DNA from: Nectonema munidae
Taxonomy: Eukaryota > Nematomorpha > Nectonematoida > Nectonematidae
Assembly (NCBI GenBank): GCA_030549495.1
Contig: JAUIRK010000960.1
Coordinates: forward strand, 277,501-341,500
Length of the DNA stretch: 64,000 bases
Direction: 5' to 3'
Part shown: positions 60,801 through 62,345 of the stretch, in pieces
How positions within the stretch are numbered: position 1 is the first letter of the stretch
How the letters are laid out: every line of letters starts with the position of its first letter
The notes under the pieces: generated by a model
Told to the model about the DNA's origin: nothing
Seen by the model: only the letters and a program-made list of their open reading frames with translations
Databases searched by the model: none
Position numbers and translations under genes: made by a program

Positions 60801-62345
60801 TTTATTTTGCAAGGAAGCAAGGAAATCATTTAAAATACAAGTAAAAATATGTAGTTTTAAAATATTCTTAATTCATTTATGTTTTATATTTTTTAAATAA
60901 TTTTAAATTCTAAAAAGTTTTGAAATATTTTTCTATAAAATTTAACTCTCTGTAAACTATTTGCGCCGGCTTTCATTAAATACGGCGCTTCACTAAAAAA
61001 GCGTTTTCCAGTTTGAAAATCATCGCTTTAGTAGAGGAAATTATTATTTCCCATGGTATGCATTCAAACATCAAAGTTGCTAGACTTTTGGGGTGAAACC
61101 CACAACAGCTAGTCCCAAAATAGCTTGTCCAACACAGCTAGTTCCAAAATAGCTAGTATACCAAAATAGCTAGTGTCATAATAGCTAGTATCCAAAATAG
61201 CTAGTTCCATAATAGCTAGTATACTAAAACACCAATTTTCTATTATTCTTGTAATATTCAAATTACATCATTTGAATGTCACACATTATTTTTATAATGA
61301 ATAGGAATATTTCTGTTGTAAAACAAATTAATAAGAATAAAATGTTTTTTGTTGTAAAAACAAGTTATGATTGTGTTCTTCCAAACCTAATTTTTCCTAA
61401 TCGAAACAGGCGATTATATGACTAAACAGCTAGCTGCTAGTCCCAAATTAACTATTTTGGTAAACTAGCTATTTCGGAACAAGCTGTTTTGATATACTAG
61501 CTATTTTGTTATACTAGCTATTTTGGAACTAGCTGTTTTAAGGGCCGGCCTTAGGCCGCTGCAACCTATGCGGCCACAGTGGGCCCCGCGCTTCTCATTT
61601 TTCATTTTGATGATATATTGAATGATTTCGCTAAATGCAAGGTTCGCAAAGTAAAGTTACTTTGATCGTCATTTTGTGTTAATGAAAAAGTAATAAAACA
61701 AATCCCTTTTTTTTCAAAATCTTTTTTCCTACCCACACTGGGCCCCGTGCAATCCATTTTGCATAGGGCCCCGCGAACACTAGGGCCGGCCCTGGCTGTT
61801 TTGGTCCAGCTATTTTAGGACTAGCTATTTAGTCGTATAATCGATGTTTGTCTGCTTCTAACTAGCAACAAAAACTTATCTTTGCAAAAGTATGAAAAAG
61901 TGGAATGTTATATTGTGAAGTATCTTGAATATAAGATATAATTAATTGAGGAACATTTATTTTTAAGGAAATAACTATCAAAGAATATCTACTATCCAAA
62001 TCTAGATTAAAAAAGACTATTAGTACTCCAAATTTCAAAAGATACTCAAAAGTGATGTGCTTTGATAACAAAGCATTAACACCATTATGCAATTCCAATA
62101 GCTTTTTTTTGACTAACAACTTTAACAACACAGTCCACAATACAAGCCCGTCTTCAACGATTTCAGTAGATTCCAAGTATTCTCCAACTTCCAACGAATT
62201 TTATCACAAGAATGGTCATTGTGGCATAAGTAATTAGCACTATTTTTAACGTGTCAAACTTTAAAGCCTTGATTTCATTTCAGCGCGTCCAAAATTCCTC
62301 GATCTGAAGTCTTTGTTCACTTCTGAAAACTGTAATACTTTATAA
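848..62345 (+). CDS. KIF13: Kinesin-3 motor, KIF13/Khc-73 ortholog (25 exons, 5' partial)
   Basis: Plus-end-directed microtubule motor of the kinesin-3 family; relatives move vesicles and bind MAGUK scaffolds. Exons I joined by hand, all GT-AG and phase-consistent: 848-896, 10247-10339, 15236-15422, 23724-23811, 29357-29604, 32455-32566, 34120-34329, 34749-34853, 38985-39119, 39170-39315, 40216-40319, 40371-40773, 42345-42507, 42565-42702, 42761-43087, 45489-45647, 48539-48702, 52275-52489, 57445-57615, 57679-57808, 57871-58042, 58100-58318, 59142-59444, 61968-62229, 62284-62345. They total 4365 nt, exactly 1455 codons including TAA. KIF13 rather than KIF1 is indicated by [19 protein letters not shown] after the motor, [16 protein letters not shown] before the FHA domain, [18 protein letters not shown] ending it, and SWDSSIHES...NERIYVIIK near the C terminus. 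The start codon and first motor strands are missing because the window begins inside intron DNA. No stop or frameshift interrupts the model. Ends of the last two exons are the least certain. Confidence 0.95.
1614..1751 (+). mobile_element. TTAA-flanked MITE, family 1 (copy a)
   Basis: 138-bp element bounded by TTAA on both sides. The ends are near-inverted: TTAACCGGTTATAGACC and, on the other strand, TTAACCCGTTAACGGCC. TTAA targets and a terminal CCC-like run suggest the piggyBac superfamily. The interior holds ATCGTCTGCG and ATATCGTCTGAT, short words shared with the other families here. No coding capacity. Confidence 0.8.
3144..3279 (+). mobile_element. TTAA MITE, family 1 (copy b)
   Basis: Same order of motifs as the copy at 1614: TTAACTGGTTATCGA, GTCGACTTTACAAAAAT, a TCTGCG word, then ATATCGTCTGATTATTCTGG and TCGTTAACGGGTAA. 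The right TTAA has mutated, so this copy is older. Confidence 0.75.
4288..4497. repeat. 42-bp minisatellite, 5 units
   Basis: Five tandem 42-bp units begin CCCCATTATTTTCATAAGAC and end in ACAATTCG. They differ by a few substitutions; the last two units share ACATTTTGT in place of ACAGTTCGT. Because 42 is a multiple of three, a repeated reading frame stays open on both strands. I regard that as a by-product, not a gene. Confidence 0.92.
4493..4606. repeat. 57-bp tandem duplication
   Basis: Two adjacent 57-bp copies begin ATTCTAAAAAATTAAGAG and are nearly identical. They directly follow the 42-bp minisatellite and share its last few bases, suggesting that the same replication-slippage-prone site produced both. 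Confidence 0.9.
4708..4864 (-). mobile_element. tRNA-derived SINE (copy 1)
   Basis: On the - strand this starts with a tRNA-like head: GGCATGGCAGGTTGGTTGAG (A-box-like) and, 33-45 bases on, GGATTCGATTCC (good B box). It continues to a tail ending in ACCTTTTAC. A second copy of the same layout lies at 35381-35513. It is nested in the hAT element at 4152. Confidence 0.65.
5396..5957. mobile_element. MULE-like MITE with 10-bp target duplication
   Basis: 562-bp element whose arms contain repeated AAATGCCCCC words on the left and the complementary GGGGGCATTTTT words on the right, giving long imperfect terminal inverted repeats. Both sides carry the identical decamer TATATTCGAT (5386-5395 and 5958-5967). 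A 9-10 bp duplication is typical of Mutator-like elements. The middle (about 5470-5850) is AT-rich and has no reading frame of note. It is inserted within the hAT element at 4152. Confidence 0.85.
6577..6713 (-). mobile_element. TTAA MITE, family 1 (copy c)
   Basis: Starts TTAACCCGTTATCGACCAG and ends GATAACCGGTTAA, in the opposite orientation to copies a and b. TTAA is intact on both sides. Contains TCAGACGATATCTAATG, AGCAGAAGAT, AGCAGACGATTC and GTCGACATATGTCGAC. Confidence 0.85.
7257..7643. mobile_element. pogo/Tc1-type MITE (387 bp, TA target)
   Basis: Left end CAGTAAAATCTGTCA, right end on the other strand CAGTGAAACCTGTTT, each flanked by TA (7255-7256 and 7644-7645). Termini beginning CAGT and containing ACCTGT are typical of pogo/Tigger elements. 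Inside are the related words TTGACACCTCC and ACGGACACCTGCC. No transposase remains. Confidence 0.75.
7650..10246. other. Rest of intron 1, nothing recognised
   Basis: AT-rich intron sequence up to the exon 2 acceptor. It contains a (TG)n run at about 9357-9382 and low-complexity stretches. I see no coding or transposon feature I can support. Confidence 0.5.
10361..10629. mobile_element. Head-to-head pair of family 2 TTAA MITEs forming a hairpin
   Basis: Starts TTAACCCATTAAG and ends AAATGGGTTAATGGGTTAA. The left half (ending in GATATCGTCTGA) is the reverse complement of the right half (AGACGATATCTAAAAAAACG and on), with arms of about 120 bp. It lies only about 20 bp downstream of the exon 2 splice donor (10340). 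It contains four or more copies of the GCAGACGA-type word. Confidence 0.85.
11024..11153 (+). mobile_element. TTAA MITE, family 4
   Basis: 130 bp from TTAATCCTTTAAGGACC to TCTTCAAAGGGTTAA, with TTAA at both ends. Carries a GTGACACGGGTGTCAC palindrome near the right end. A partial relative may be at 24235-24326, which has TGGTACACCGGTGTCACAC. Confidence 0.65.
11495..12075. mobile_element. mariner/pogo-type MITE (581 bp, TA target)
   Basis: Termini share CATGTCTCGTTTATCCG in inverted orientation (11498 onward and the complement ending at 12073). The flanking bases are TA on both sides. The interior contains GTGCATGCCCACAGCC and a CGAATAACGGATAAACGAG right arm. No transposase reading frame. Confidence 0.75.
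12080..15235. other. Rest of intron 2, nothing recognised
   Basis: AT-rich intron with a (GAT)n-like microsatellite at about 12558-12582. No transposon end, tRNA-like head or conserved protein was recognised. The reading frame at 14951-15235 is hydrophobic and AT-driven and runs into exon 3; I do not consider it a gene. Confidence 0.5.
15515..15651 (-). mobile_element. TTAA MITE, family 1 (copy d)
   Basis: TTAACCCGTTAACAAACAG to ATCGATAACCGGTTAA, both TTAA sites intact, with the usual TCAGACGATATCTAATG and ACGCAGACGA-like words (here ACACAGACGATTTT). It sits 22 bp to the left of the CACTA element's left end. Confidence 0.85.
15674..15704. repeat. CACTA left terminal inverted repeat
   Basis: Begins CACTGTAAAAAATGTGTTTA. 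Pairs with the complement of 21987-22017, with five mismatches in 31 positions. Confidence 0.88.
15690..15880. repeat. CACTA left subterminal repeats
   Basis: At least eight copies of CTAAACAC/CTAAACAT, often paired as ACACCTAAACAC, plus inverted GTGTTTAG near 15870. In plant CACTA elements such arrays bind the accessory protein TnpA. Here the SAM-domain protein is a candidate binder (inference). Confidence 0.85.
16513..18174 (-). CDS. SAM-domain (SAMD3-like) accessory protein of the CACTA element, 7 exons
   Basis: Exons on the - strand, each with GT-AG ends and consistent phase: 18174-18069, 18022-17829, 17782-17543, 17495-17366, 17313-17108, 17055-16837, 16785-16513. They sum to 1368 nt, i.e. 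455 residues with no interruption. Exons 1-2 give a SAM domain ([18 protein letters not shown], then [11 protein letters not shown]). Exon 3 has [17 protein letters not shown]. Exon 4 is lysine-rich ([20 protein letters not shown]), suiting a nucleic-acid-binding stretch. Exon 5 has a [12 protein letters not shown] motif. Exon 7 has [20 protein letters not shown]. This order recalls the multicopy 'SAMD3-like' proteins annotated in many animals. Its place between the transposase gene and the element's left end suggests a transposition role. Start chosen as the first Met of the open exon. The family assignment is from memory of motifs, not a search. Confidence 0.82.
18306..20688 (-). CDS. Tnp2-like CACTA transposase, two frameshifts
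   Basis: The N terminus has zinc-finger-like Cys/His pairs (MKCSMC...[14 protein letters not shown]...HCSRKH). Then come [32 protein letters not shown] with [27 protein letters not shown] with [19 protein letters not shown], and at the C terminus [14 protein letters not shown] with [15 protein letters not shown]. These are the hallmarks of the animal CACTA (EnSpm) transposase, in the usual order. The reading frame changes twice, at an 8-base T run on the + strand (19954-19961) and a 9-base A run (18975-18983). Both are homopolymers, so either real inactivating slips or sequencing errors. Apart from those, no stop codon interrupts about 790 codons. Start taken as the Met before the first finger. 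Confidence 0.88.
20834..20967 (+). mobile_element. Degraded family 2 TTAA MITE inside the CACTA element
   Basis: ACCCATTCAAGACCAG at the left and AATGGTCGTAAATGGGTAG at the right match the ends of family 2. The GCAGAAGAAT word and the AAAAGCAACGATGG stretch sit where the GCAGACGA words normally are. TTAA is lost on both sides. It inserted after the CACTA element arrived. Confidence 0.65.
21286..21605 (+). mobile_element. SINE-like sequence with (AAG)n tail
   Basis: Contains a B-box-like GGGTTTGAGATTC and ends in GATAATAAGGGGCTACACAA followed by AAGAAGAAG. The 3' end resembles that of the LINE at 29719-30437 (read on its - strand), suggesting that LINE family mobilises it. The A box is unclear. 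Confidence 0.45.
21888..22017. repeat. CACTA right subterminal repeats and terminal repeat
   Basis: CCTAAACACATGAC, ATAAACACTAAAA, GGTGTTTAGAG, TGTAAACACGTTAAAAC and CTCTAAACGCAC lead into TTTTTACAGTG, the complement of the left CACTGTAAAAA end. The words are more diverged than on the left. Confidence 0.82.
22094..22215 (+). mobile_element. TTAA MITE, family 1 (copy e)
   Basis: TTAATCGGTTAGTGATC, GTCGACAATTGTCGAC, AAATCGTCTGCGTTTAT, then ATATCTTCTGGTTAATCTGG and TCGTTGCAAA. The right TTAA is lost. It lies just right of the CACTA end, as copy d lies just left. Confidence 0.7.
22220..23723. other. Right part of intron 3, nothing recognised
   Basis: AT-rich, with a G9 run near 22841 beside CATTTAAGCAGAAG that might be a decayed element end. 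No gene. Exon 4 begins at 23724 after TTTAATAG. Confidence 0.45.
24780..25510 (-). pseudogene. Decayed copy of a multicopy arthropod/cnidarian gene family (transposon-associated)
   Basis: On the - strand, pieces read [62 protein letters not shown] and [15 protein letters not shown] recall the same ordered motifs (xMSVKxHFLxSH, EQGERFHQDI, MExRYQGRW) from large multicopy families of unknown function in arthropods and other invertebrates, probably carried by a mobile element. This copy has several interruptions. Termini were not found. Identification rests on motif memory. Confidence 0.6.
26374..26460 (+). mobile_element. SINE fragment
   Basis: GGCGTGAGTAAAGTTGGTTA and GATACTGGGTTTGATAACTC parallel the tRNA-like head of the SINE at 35381-35513 (read on its - strand). 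It is cut on the right by the hAT element starting at 26477. Confidence 0.45.
26477..27338 (-). mobile_element. Internally deleted hAT element with transposase C-terminal remnant
   Basis: Left end CAGGGCC, right end on the other strand GAGGGCCGG. Flanks are GTGCCTTC (26469-26476) and TTGCCTTC (27339-27346), a 7/8 match for an 8-bp duplication. On the - strand near 26690-26910 it encodes [20 protein letters not shown], then [15 protein letters not shown] and, in another frame, [19 protein letters not shown]. This is the dimerisation end of ZMYM1-type hAT transposases (family form: [24 protein letters not shown], then SIEHEIAxxLDF). It has at least one stop and one frame change, so it is not active. 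Confidence 0.8.
27868..28270 (+). mobile_element. Possible hAT terminus and body
   Basis: CAGTGTTTCCCAAACTTTTT at 27868 is the classic start of many hAT elements, followed by CTACGACCCC. No matching right end was found, so the extent is a guess. The GC-richer stretch to about 28270 may belong to it. Confidence 0.4.
28280..29356. other. Right part of intron 4, nothing recognised
   Basis: AT-rich. The short reading frames here show no domain I know. Exon 5 begins at 29357 after TTTCTAG. Confidence 0.45.
29719..30437 (-). mobile_element. 5'-truncated LINE with perfect 18-bp target duplication
   Basis: Flanked by CTATCTTATATATAATCT at 29701-29718 and again at 30438-30455. On the - strand it encodes the end of a reverse transcriptase reading frame: [18 protein letters not shown], then [51 protein letters not shown], a [12 protein letters not shown] stretch and [16 protein letters not shown] near its 3' end. 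It ends in AAAGAAGAAGA. Several frame changes are present. The exact target copies suggest a fairly recent insertion, even though the body has lost frame. Confidence 0.88.
30671..30872. repeat. Dispersed ~200-bp repeat, copy 1
   Basis: CTGTTAATTTGGAGATTGA through GTACGCAAATAAAATAAATC to AAGTTGCATCGTTTGAA. The same sequence with small gaps recurs at 33123-33309. Nature unknown; no terminal repeats or frame. Confidence 0.8.
30880..33070. other. Intron 5/6 sequence with exon 6 inside, otherwise nothing recognised
   Basis: Apart from exon 6 (32455-32566) this is very T-rich intron DNA. No transposon end or other coding region was recognised. Confidence 0.5.
33074..33356. repeat. Dispersed ~190-bp repeat, copy 2, between 44-bp direct repeats
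   Basis: Copy 2 (33123-33309) is bracketed by two nearly identical segments starting TTGCTTGGTTC at 33074-33119 and 33312-33356. They share TTTTGAAAATTGGAGTTGTT. Either the block inserted with an unusually long duplication, or a tandem duplication event surrounds it. Confidence 0.75.
33360..34119. other. Right part of intron 6, no gene
   Basis: Contains a GC-richer patch at 33660-33710 (CGATGTGCGGGCCAAGC, then GGCCCTCAGGCG) and a G12 run at about 33891. These could be eroded hAT ends, but no target duplication was found. Exon 7 begins at 34120. Confidence 0.4.
35381..35513 (-). mobile_element. tRNA-derived SINE (copy 2)
   Basis: On the - strand: GGGCATGAGTAAGGTTGGCT, GATATTGGGTTTCGATAACT, then GGTTCGATTCC (B box) and a tail with a TGCCTTCTCGATGAAAAC-like end and ACCTTTACC. 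Same layout as the copy at 4708-4864. Confidence 0.65.
35985..36850 (-). mobile_element. LINE 3' fragment B (RT C-terminal part with Cys-rich knuckle)
   Basis: On the - strand: [49 protein letters not shown], then [45 protein letters not shown] and [17 protein letters not shown]. This is the C-terminal half of a LINE reverse transcriptase polyprotein with the Cys-knuckle seen in some invertebrate LINEs. Frame changes, some at homopolymers, break it. It abuts LINE fragment A without a clear target duplication. Confidence 0.8.
36830..38620 (-). mobile_element. LINE fragment A (reverse transcriptase, decayed)
   Basis: On the - strand, in order: an upstream linker ([15 protein letters not shown]), RT start ([39 protein letters not shown]), [11 protein letters not shown], then [69 protein letters not shown] and FLGHIARA, ending in [13 protein letters not shown]. 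Motifs fit RTE/R2-related LINEs with a C-terminal domain. Several stops and frame changes. The YADD box is not preserved in the part I could read. Confidence 0.8.
39390..39955. mobile_element. Fold-back element built of CCAATTCG/GACCAATT words
   Basis: The left arm holds CCAATGCGAATTGATCTAAT and repeats of AATTCGTCTAAT. The right arm (39800-39945) holds many complementary words (GACCAATTCGCATTG, TTAGACCAATTC, GGACCATTCGTACC). The arms pair imperfectly and are separated by an inserted hAT-like piece at about 39533-39700. Confidence 0.65.
39530..39700. mobile_element. hAT MITE nested in the fold-back element
   Basis: Left end GAGTGAGTCTCAACCTTTTT, right end on the other strand CGGTGGTTATCAACTGG, both close to the Charlie-type hAT terminus. 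Flanking bases CGTTTAAG and TTTTAAAG are similar, but I could not fix an exact 8-bp duplication. Confidence 0.55.
40774..42344. other. Intron 12, nothing recognised
   Basis: Contains a moderately GC-rich stretch at about 40845-41035 with ACCGGTTAACGGGTCC that could be old repeat DNA. No coding potential or defined transposon ends. Confidence 0.45.
43281..43521. mobile_element. hAT MITE (241 bp)
   Basis: Starts CAAGGGCACAACCAGAGG and ends AATTCCGTCCTTG, i.e. CAAGGACGGAATT on the other strand. Flanks TGTTAATG (43273-43280) and TCTTAATG (43522-43529) match at 7 of 8 positions. Poly-purine GGGGGC words lie inside both ends. Confidence 0.75.
45241..45377 (-). mobile_element. TTAA MITE, family 2 (single copy)
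   Basis: TTAACCCATTTAGGACCAAT to TCTTAAATGGGTTAA, both TTAA sites intact. Contains ATCTTCGTCTGC, AAATCGTCTGCG and ATATCGTCTGC. It is the same sequence as each arm of the hairpin at 10361. Confidence 0.85.
45740..46560 (+). mobile_element. IS630/Tc1-type transposase remnant inside an inverted repeat
   Basis: On the + strand: [20 protein letters not shown], then [36 protein letters not shown], and in another frame [16 protein letters not shown]. These are the second half of a DDE transposase (DNA, then NPIE) of the IS630/Tc1 group. The segment encoding [20 protein letters not shown] recurs in reverse at 45920-46005, with its 3' flank at 45770-45900, mirroring 46405-46545. The result is a partial palindrome. 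Broken by at least one stop, and the catalytic first Asp region is absent. Confidence 0.8.
46525..46675. repeat. 20-bp tandem repeat array
   Basis: About eight units of AAAAAGACACTTTAGAATTT with small variants. Two more units in reverse orientation (TTCTAAAGTGTCTTTTTT) lie at the left arm, 45758-45798. Read through, they would give repeated KKDTLEF, but no start or gene context supports translation. Confidence 0.85.
46713..46959. mobile_element. hAT MITE (247 bp)
   Basis: Left end CAGGGGTTGGCAAAGTGGTC, right end on the other strand CAGGGAGCGGCAAACTTTTT. Flanks ATTTAAAG (46705-46712) and ATCTAAAG (46960-46967) match at 7 of 8. Interior is GC-richer with GGTCGATAAG and GGGGTCGATG words. Confidence 0.82.
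47335..47464 (-). mobile_element. TTAA MITE, family 1 (copy f)
   Basis: TTAACCCGTTAACAACCAG to GGTGGATAACCGGTTAA. Contains a small AATAATAATCAGACGAT expansion. Both TTAA sites intact. Confidence 0.82.
47470..48538. other. Right part of intron 16, nothing recognised
   Basis: AT-rich intron sequence to the exon 17 acceptor at 48537-48538. No repeats with defined ends. Confidence 0.45.
48990..51240 (+). mobile_element. 5'-truncated LINE with nearly complete reverse transcriptase
   Basis: Sense-oriented in KIF13 intron 17. Upstream linker ([16 protein letters not shown], then [18 protein letters not shown]) leads into the RT reading frame at 49328. Beyond the RT the line continues in another frame as [27 protein letters not shown] and [11 protein letters not shown]. 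The 3' end is a simple TCTTATCTTATCTATC-type tail near 51220-51252. Two frame changes are visible (near 49195 at a T6 run, and about 50720-50745). The endonuclease half is missing. No target duplication located. Confidence 0.85.
49328..50746 (+). CDS. LINE reverse transcriptase (partial)
   Basis: RNA-directed DNA polymerase that would copy the LINE RNA at a nicked target. Motifs in order over 472 residues: [51 protein letters not shown] (first catalytic Asp), [31 protein letters not shown] (catalytic YADD pair), then [15 protein letters not shown] and [17 protein letters not shown], the thumb-like end. All three catalytic aspartates are present. The style matches jockey/CR1-type RTs. The start codon is merely the first Met after an upstream frame change, so the true frame begins earlier. 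Confidence 0.88.
   Translation: MNKIFIQSPIDDSKAVYEKSKIGYKPTFSLKMIDSKDVLQAIESMKNSKSKDAYGLSIHHLRLVSFEISDILAHCFNICLKCSCFPSVLKLNRVVPVAKKDSVHDISNYRPISIVPIIAKVFERLIFSQVSSFFEDNKLLSRFQFGFRRGSSTELLQSCFLDKVVSYLENKSDVGVICLDLSKAFDSVSHRLLLKKLSSYGFLGNALDFLASYLFGRKQFVNFKKANSTIRETFRGVPQGSILGPTLFAIYMNDFFECIPFFDVFMYADDITLLFPYSFGNSILFNHVFSKVKNWCLDNYLSINNSKTKAMIISKKSHVDPKLFYKENLQVFSEVNLLGLIIDKKLTFHQHVDSLSLKLGKVVGILKHTQRLFPRNIMLILLKTLFLPHLCYSLINFGHCNLKPLEVLYKKALRVVSKSKKCSHTNKLFMECNLLKLEDIYYQKIGMFLLSNLNSSHKHFENLITYATKAEY
51600..51698. mobile_element. hAT right terminus
   Basis: Ends CAAGTTTGGTGACCCCTG, i.e. CAGGGGTCACCAAACTTG on the other strand, preceded by GGGCCGAAACTGG and CTCGCGGGCC. No left partner with TTTTAAAG (the bases following) was found, so the left limit is arbitrary. 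Confidence 0.55.
52762..52899. mobile_element. TTAA MITE, family 3
   Basis: TTAACCCTTTCGTGATCAG to TGGTCACGAAAGGGTTAA, about 17 bp of near-perfect inverted terminus and TTAA on both sides. Inside: TTAGACGATATTTATTAAAA, AGCAGAAGATTC, AGCAGACGAAGG and a TATCATATATGATA palindrome. Confidence 0.85.
53112..53450 (+). mobile_element. LINE 3' end with MITE inserted in its 3' UTR
   Basis: Encodes [20 protein letters not shown], then [20 protein letters not shown] and a stop, the usual C-terminal end of RTE-like LINE proteins (GRP..W..D, EA.DR..WR). The 3' UTR is split by the family 2 MITE at 53295 and resumes with AAATGATGTGATGGTGATGATT, a GATGAT-type tail. Confidence 0.7.
53295..53427 (+). mobile_element. 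TTAA MITE, family 2, in LINE 3' UTR
   Basis: TTAACCCATTTAAGACCAAG to GGTCGTAAATGG. Contains GCAGACGATATCTAAAAATC, GCAGACGATTTATATTC and AGCAGACGAAGATG. The right TTAA is replaced by AAAA. Confidence 0.8.
53661..53880 (+). mobile_element. hAT terminus related to the 4152-6205 element
   Basis: CAGGGGCGCACATCCTCAAA at 53661, then ATTATTGGAGGGGCGAAATT, GAAATACCACGGGACACC and TATTCAAGAAATCC. The same order is found in reverse at 6055-6205. No second end was found to the right, so only one terminus is annotated. Confidence 0.65.
54814..55094. mobile_element. hAT MITE, CAGGGCCGGCC family, copy 1 (281 bp)
   Basis: Left end CAGGGCCGGCCTTAGGCC, right end on the other strand CAGGGCTGGTCCTAG. Flanks CTACTAGT (54806-54813) and CTACTAGG (55095-55102) match at 7 of 8. 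Very similar to the copy at 61540, with CTTCTCATTTTTCATTTTGA and AAAGTAATAAAACAAATCCC shared. Confidence 0.88.
55797..55926. mobile_element. Small insertion flanked by TTTATATATATA in the LINE
   Basis: A roughly 100-bp piece (GTGTTTGAAAAAGCCGACTG, TCGGCGAAAATT, GCCCAATAAATTGTTTATTT) lies between two (TA)n-rich copies of TTTATATATATAT. It contains a GCCGAC/GTCGGC hairpin followed by GAAA. Origin unknown. Confidence 0.55.
55980..56189 (+). mobile_element. tRNA-derived SINE inserted in LINE, with target duplication
   Basis: Head GACGGCTAGTTGGTTGATGC (A-box-like) and CAGTTCAAACCTC (B-box-like), then GAGGCCTCAATAGCC, CCGGTCTTTCGCAC and GTTAGTGATGATGATCG. The flanking word TTTCTAATATTA occurs before and after. 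Excising one copy with the insertion restores the LINE frame. Confidence 0.7.
56640..57255. other. Intron 18 AT-rich stretch, nothing recognised
   Basis: Has a (TAA)n run near 56651-56671. No coding or transposon signal that I can support. Confidence 0.45.
57260..57391 (+). mobile_element. TTAA MITE, family 1 (copy g)
   Basis: TTAACCGGTTAACGACCTG to GATCTTTAACAGATAA, with TTTACAAAAATATGAATCCC and CTGCGTTTATAATG. The right TTAA is degraded. It ends about 50 bp before the exon 19 acceptor. Confidence 0.72.
58319..59141. other. Intron 22, nothing recognised
   Basis: AT-rich, with repeated TTAGTTAGTTA-like words near 58915-58965. No gene or defined element. Confidence 0.5.
59668..59777 (-). mobile_element. 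TTAA MITE, family 1 (copy h, truncated)
   Basis: TTAACCCATTGATTACCAG, TCAAACGAGATCTAATG, GCAGAAGATTCG, AGCAGACGATTTTT, then GTCAACATATGTC where the sequence diverges. Right terminus lost. Confidence 0.7.
59780..61090. other. Middle of intron 23, nothing recognised
   Basis: AT-rich with a short palindromic patch (GCGCCGGCTTTC ... GGCGCTTC) at about 60963-60990. No gene. Confidence 0.45.
61096..61846. mobile_element. Fold-back element of AAAATAGCTAGT words, with hAT MITE inside
   Basis: The left arm (61106-61230) holds many AAAATAGCTAGT words. The right arm (61425-61540 and 61795-61835) holds the complementary ACTAGCTATTTT words. A more regular inverted repeat, CGATTATATGACTAAA, lies at 61408 and its complement ends at 61846. 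The hAT MITE at 61540-61794 interrupts the right arm, so it came later. Confidence 0.75.
61540..61794. mobile_element. hAT MITE, CAGGGCCGGCC family, copy 2 (255 bp)
   Basis: Left end AAGGGCCGGCCTTAGGCC, right end on the other strand CAGGGCCGGCCCTAG. Perfect 8-bp duplication GCTGTTTT at 61532-61539 and 61795-61802. Close relative of the copy at 54814; lacks about 25 bp in the middle. Confidence 0.92.

Larger units (their letters stand above)
57445..62345 (+). other. KIF13: KIF13 C-terminal conserved block and short tail (exons 19-25)
   Basis: Exon 20 carries [10 protein letters not shown]. Exon 21 uses the first of two possible acceptors (57869-57870), because only that keeps frame into [14 protein letters not shown]. 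Exon 22 carries [24 protein letters not shown] and [15 protein letters not shown], the DUF3694-type block. Exon 23 has [11 protein letters not shown] and a Ser/Glu-rich insert. Exon 24 has [21 protein letters not shown], matching KIF13 VTVKEALSTKARHIRRSLSTPN. The tail then becomes Asn/Ser-rich and stops after [20 protein letters not shown]. No CAP-Gly domain follows, unlike Khc-73 and KIF13B; it resembles the KIF13A layout. An alternative splice from exon 24 into exons outside the window cannot be excluded. Confidence 0.85.
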
